A DNA stretch of 64,000 bases, from NCBI GenBank assembly GCA_033439295.1, contig JAVTLE010000010.1, positions 2,418,001 through 2,482,000 of the forward strand. The letters are read 5' to 3'. Of this stretch, positions 60,601 through 64,000 are shown piece after piece. Made by a program: the position numbers and the translations under genes. The DNA comes from Deuterostichococcus epilithicus (lineage: Eukaryota > Chlorophyta > Trebouxiophyceae > Prasiolales > Stichococcaceae). The notes beneath the pieces were generated by a model. The model did not search any database, was not told the origin of the DNA, and saw only the letters and a list, made by a program, of their open reading frames with translations. Position 1 is the stretch's first letter; the number at the start of each line of letters is the position of its first letter.

Positions 60601-61982
60601 GGTCGAAGTACATCAGGGAGTGGTGACGCGCAGGAATCGCGACGGGACGCGTTTGTGCATGGGAGGCGAGTCTCTGACCATCGACCAGAGCTTGGAGTGA
60701 GGACTACTGTAAACCTCTTGCAGGTGGTGCTGATGGACGCCATGATCGAGGAGCACGATGCCGCCAGCCGCGCCGCCGCAGCCGCCGGCAAGCTACCGGC
60801 CTGGAGTGAGGGGCGGCCGGACAGCAGCTGGGGGAGGGCGTCAGAGGCGGCGACGCAGCGGCGGAGCAGCAACAGCAGCAGCAGCAGCTGCGGCGCTGGA
60901 CGATGGCCCAGCGCGGTGCCGACGACGCTGCCGACACTCCCGCTGGCAGCGGCGCCCCAGCCCGCGTGGCCAGGGAGGGTACGCTGGACCGGCGGCACAG
61001 CGCCGGCGGCAGGAAGCTGGTGCGGCGCGTTGACGAGGCTGCGGCCACCGGTATGCTGGCAGCCGGGCAGCAGGAAGTTCCAGAGGCGCTGTGGGCGCGC
61101 AGCCAGGCCGCGTGGGGCAGCGACCGGCTGCCTTGGGAGATCGGCGCCGCCGGCCAGCTGGTGAGCGAGCCTGTCTTGCCACCTCCAGGACCACATCACA
61201 CTGAACACCACGACAAGAGCTTGGTCTGGCGAACAGGCCCGCGACGCTCGGAGGGTGAGCCCACTCACAAAAGCGTCCCCCCCTTGTGTGCGCGGCATTG
61301 CGAATGTGCATCGCAGCTTGTCGCTTCTGCCGGACCTGCGTGAAGCCCGGCAGCGTCGTCTCTGAGAACGCTGACTGGCAAATGGCTGCAGTTCCTGCGC
61401 GACCGGCTGCGCATGGCTGACGTGCGGCTGTACATGCGGGACATGCTGCGGGAGTACGCTGGACTGCTGCGCTTTGCGCCCCGCCCGGGCCAGGCGGCGC
61501 GGTGCATGGACTGGGACCGCATGCTGTGCGAGTTTGCCTGGCCACGCTTCTCGCAGGCGGTCCGCCGTCCCCCGTCCCGCCTGCACTTCTATCTCACTTC
61601 CGGAAGATACCTCGTTTGTTGGAGCTGCTGTGTGTTGCCGCGGGAGCCTCTGCAATGTTGACGCGTTCACACAGCGGAGCATGCGCCCTAATGCCTGCAT
61701 CTCCATTTGCCATGTTTCTGGGCCGGCGGCAGAAGGCAAGGCCGATCCTTGAGATCTGCCTGCGTACTGCAGGACGTGGAGCAAATTTCGAAGTTCGATC
61801 CCTGGACGGCTGGGCCGGATGCAAAAACTTGTGAGGACGATCAAGTTTCGGTGGATGGCTTTGGCGGCGACGGCGGGGCCAAGCCTGACGGTAGCCCAGG
61901 GCACGGCGGCACCATCTCAAATGCTGATATCACAGCAGCAGCGCGGCTGATTATGGCAAGTCGTGATGCGTGCAGCTCCTGA
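57623..61982 (+). CDS. CAP10/GT90-type glycosyltransferase, copy 1 (possibly frameshifted)
   Basis: Probable secretory-pathway O-glycosyltransferase. Exons: 57623-57745, 57898-58012, 58340-58398, 58578-58673, 58863-58989, 59254-59395, 59618-59752, 59965-60061, 60363-60456, 60724-~61160, 61392-61556, 61773-61982. Family-like motifs: GRLFVEFQ, IPDLDAVIHTSDFP, ISVFGCNSSTGDFLDLLLPD, REAPVMWRGRSDAGRR, RLMDNGNYR, YTTNLKHKLAAGSPLVLKP, ALQPGVHLLEV and YMRDMLREYAGLL. Exon 8 carries a 10-bp exact tandem duplication (59971-59990) that puts a stop in frame; with only one copy all junctions close. A second frame change is needed around 60805-60860, in a Ser/Gln-rich insert. The exon 2 donor is either GC (58013) or a GT four bases on. 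The gene end is uncertain (stop at 61661 or, through a possible GC donor at 61557, at 61982). A further 5' exon is possible. So either a decaying copy or an assembly error. Confidence 0.65.
59971..59990 (+). repeat. Exact 10-bp tandem duplication in GT90 copy 1, exon 8
   Basis: GGTCTACATC at 59971-59980 repeated at 59981-59990. Length 10 is not a multiple of three, so it shifts the reading frame. Confidence 0.97.
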
Positions 61983-62485
61983 GAACGCTCCGTCTGTTGA
62001 GTGGAGTGGCTGACAGCTGGCTTCAACGAATGAGGGGTTGATGAGCACGATACAGAACCAACCTCGTGTACGATCTCAAATTTTCGTGCATATACGCGGC
62101 TTTCGACCGCTGCCGTCGTCCGTCACAGAACAACATCACAATCGCGTTGCATACAATCAAGGCAGTCCTGACGCTGGTGGTGTAGCATTCGCAGTGCCCT
62201 GCAGGGTGCAAACATCATCCATCCACCAACTTAGCAACGCCACCTTCAGTGATGTGTCACACCCTGCAATTGATGGATCGAGAGGCATAATCCGACAGTG
62301 GTGAAGATACAATCCGCATTGCAAGCCGCAACGCACGGGGGCAGGATGGGCTGGGAGGTGAGGGGCGTAGATCTGCCGAAGACATGCAACTGCCACTGCG
62401 TTGCTGTTGCGCTGCAATTGCCTCAGCTGTGATGTGATACATATAGGCGGGTCAGGCGCCTCGCGCCGGCAGACAGCGGCAGTGG
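61983..62485. other. Intergenic between the two GT90 genes
   Basis: Holds the 3' end of copy 1 and the promoter of copy 2; no other gene seen. Confidence 0.45.
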
Positions 62486-63889
62486 ATGCCTAGCCTTGGC
62501 GCCATGCCGCTGCTGGTGCTGCCGGTATTACTGTGGTTTGCGGTCGAGATCTTCGACAACGTCGACCTGACGCCGCGCTCGGAGACGGCCACAATATTGG
62601 TCAACCAGATTCAGGCAGGAGGTGGCAGTGGCGCTTCCGATGAGGCGAACGCTGCGGAGGTGGAGTTGGCGGCTCCAATACCGTCGCCTCCGCCGCCGCC
62701 ACCCAAAGCCTGGGACTACTGGCAGAAGGTCCGTCAGCCAGCCTACGCATCACTTTGATGGCAGTGGCACACCTTTTCAGCGTGTCTGGACCCAGTCAAT
62801 GCTGCTGTCTGAGTCAGCTTGTAACAGCTGTGTCGCTCGCAACAGGCGCTGATCTCTGCAAATGCCACGGGACTGCCCCCGCCGGTATACCACGGAAACT
62901 GGATGGAGGCAGCGCATGGGCGGTTGCGCTGGTATGAAGACGATGGCAAACCGCGCCAAATGCGGCCGATCACATGGTGAACCCTCAACATCGGGTGCAC
63001 AGTGCATGTCGTCTTCCTGCCTTCTCAGCCGCCCTCTTCCCGGTGCTGCTGGGTGGGTGAGGAGGAGACGAACCTTTTTTGTGACGGAACAGCGCAGGTC
63101 CGCTCAGGCAGCAAGGCACCAGTCTTGATGCACCGGCGTGTCCGACTGGCAGGTGCTGCTGCTGGCAGCACTGCTGGACCTTAAGGAGCTTGCTGCTGCT
63201 GAACATATGCAAGAACGTGCCGGCACCTCGGATGTAGCAGTTGCACAGCTTGAACGCAGTTTCACCCCCGATCTCGGTGTGCAGGTGGGGCTATGCGGAC
63301 CCTGCGCCACAGCCCGAAGAATCCAAGGCGACAACAGGCCGCAAAGGCTCAAAAAAGCGTGGCGGCAAGGGCGGCGGCAGCAAGAAGGGCGGCGGCGGCC
63401 GCCGCAAGGGTGGTATGGCCGCCGACTCTGCGGCGACGCAGCGCGCAGACAAGGAGGATGCCGACGGCGGCGGCGGCAGCGACGGCGCCGCCGCGGCTGA
63501 GGCGGATGCGCAGCAGCGGCGGCGGCTGGCGGCGCGCAGGGACGGGACGGCCAGGCGGCTGTCGCAGAGCAGAGACACCGAGTCATGGGAGACACGCACG
63601 CCGCCGCTTCAGGCGCGTGGCACCCTCACAGGCGCCTGTCACGCAGCCAGCGCTGATCAGCAGGTCGGATGGGGGCTTCGTAGCATGCAGGATGAGTTTT
63701 CGGTGCACGCCACACTCTACACTGTCCGGAGTGGCGCAACGTTGCCTTCCCGGCGCAAAACGAAGGCCTTGACATGTGCAGGAGCGAGGCCCGGCGCCTA
63801 ATATGCGCGGCAAGGCAGAGGAACGATCCTACTACCTACCCTGGATCCTCAAAGACCTAGCGCCCTGGAAGGAGAATGGCATTGACGAG
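62486..63889 (+). CDS. CAP10/GT90-type glycosyltransferase, copy 2 (5' part, partial)
   Basis: Four exons: 62486-62728, 62846-62976, 63285-63612, 63815-63889, ending at a GTGCGC donor at 63890; the gene runs off the right edge. The start MPSLGAMPLLVLPVLLWFAV is a signal peptide or type II membrane anchor, as expected for a secretory-pathway enzyme. Then come a Pro-rich stretch before WDYWQK, a second exon with PPPVYHGNWMEAAHGRLRWY, a Lys/Gly- and Ala-rich exon (SKKRGGKGGG), and ERSYYLPWILKDLAPWKENG, which closely matches ERSFYLPWILQGLQPWAAHG of copy 1. The catalytic part is outside the window, so the family is taken from copy 1. The exon 3 donor is CAG|GCGCGT if read as GC-AG; a GT donor five bases later also closes in phase. 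Confidence 0.6.
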
Positions 63890-64000
63890 GTGCGCTCGGA
63901 GAGTGGAGGCACATACACCTACAAGTACAGACAACACCCCATGCAAACGTTACCCTGCTGCCGAATCTCAGCGTCACGACGCTTGACAGTCCTTGCGCCA

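Noticed and set aside
60363-61904. 513-codon open frame antisense to GT90 copy 1
   Set aside because: High GC and low-complexity coding on the other strand keep this frame open; no domain, and the sense strand carries the conserved motifs.

Overview
The window is nuclear DNA of a GC-rich, intron-dense eukaryote, almost certainly a chlorophyte green alga. The signs are plant-type proteins (a ureide permease, plastid-targeted lumazine synthase, adenosylhomocysteinase with the plant-type insertion, a P-type plasma-membrane H+-ATPase, a plant-like spinster transporter), 4 to 24 short coding exons per gene, alanine/glutamine-rich low-complexity inserts, and introns of about 100-400 bp whose donors are mostly GTGCGN or GTGAGN and whose acceptors are mostly CTGCAG or CGCAG. 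There are no operons, CRISPR arrays or recognisable transposons. Exon chains were built by eye from reading-frame continuity, splice sites and family motifs; most chains close exactly in phase.

Layout: ureide permease 5' part (-, 27-732, runs off the left edge); a spacer with a direct repeat; CAAX protease RCE1 (-, 2105-4120), divergent from tRNA pseudouridine synthase PUS1 (+, 4854-9641); a TKL-like protein kinase (-, 10261-15149); an MgtE/SLC41-type Mg transporter (-, 16907-18875, 5' end unresolved) followed upstream by an unidentified gene (-, about 19057-20217); a spinster-like MFS transporter (+, 20742-24838); a 24-exon H+-ATPase (-, 25568-34627); a polyQ single-fold cyclin (-, 36496-39484), divergent from a BtuF/TroA-like soluble binding protein (+, 41153-44845), which converges on S-adenosylhomocysteinase (-, 45611-49880); a CGFS monothiol glutaredoxin (-, 50206-51637); a small coiled-coil protein (+, 52820-54022); lumazine synthase (-, 54685-56194); and two tandem CAP10/GT90-type glycosyltransferase genes (+, 57623-61982 and 62486-63889, the second running off the right edge).

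The genes are mostly unrelated housekeeping and membrane functions: transport (ureides, Mg2+, H+, MFS substrate), methyl-cycle and Fe-S/cofactor metabolism, RNA modification, prenyl-protein processing and secretory glycosylation. One possible metabolic link is the BtuF-like putative corrinoid or iron-chelate binder next to adenosylhomocysteinase. The most notable observations are several introns that fit best with GC-AG splice sites, a kinase with an activation segment of about 140 residues, a 13-nt microexon, a decayed copy of an exon start in the adenosylhomocysteinase gene, and a 10-bp tandem duplication that breaks frame in the conserved core of the first GT90 gene.
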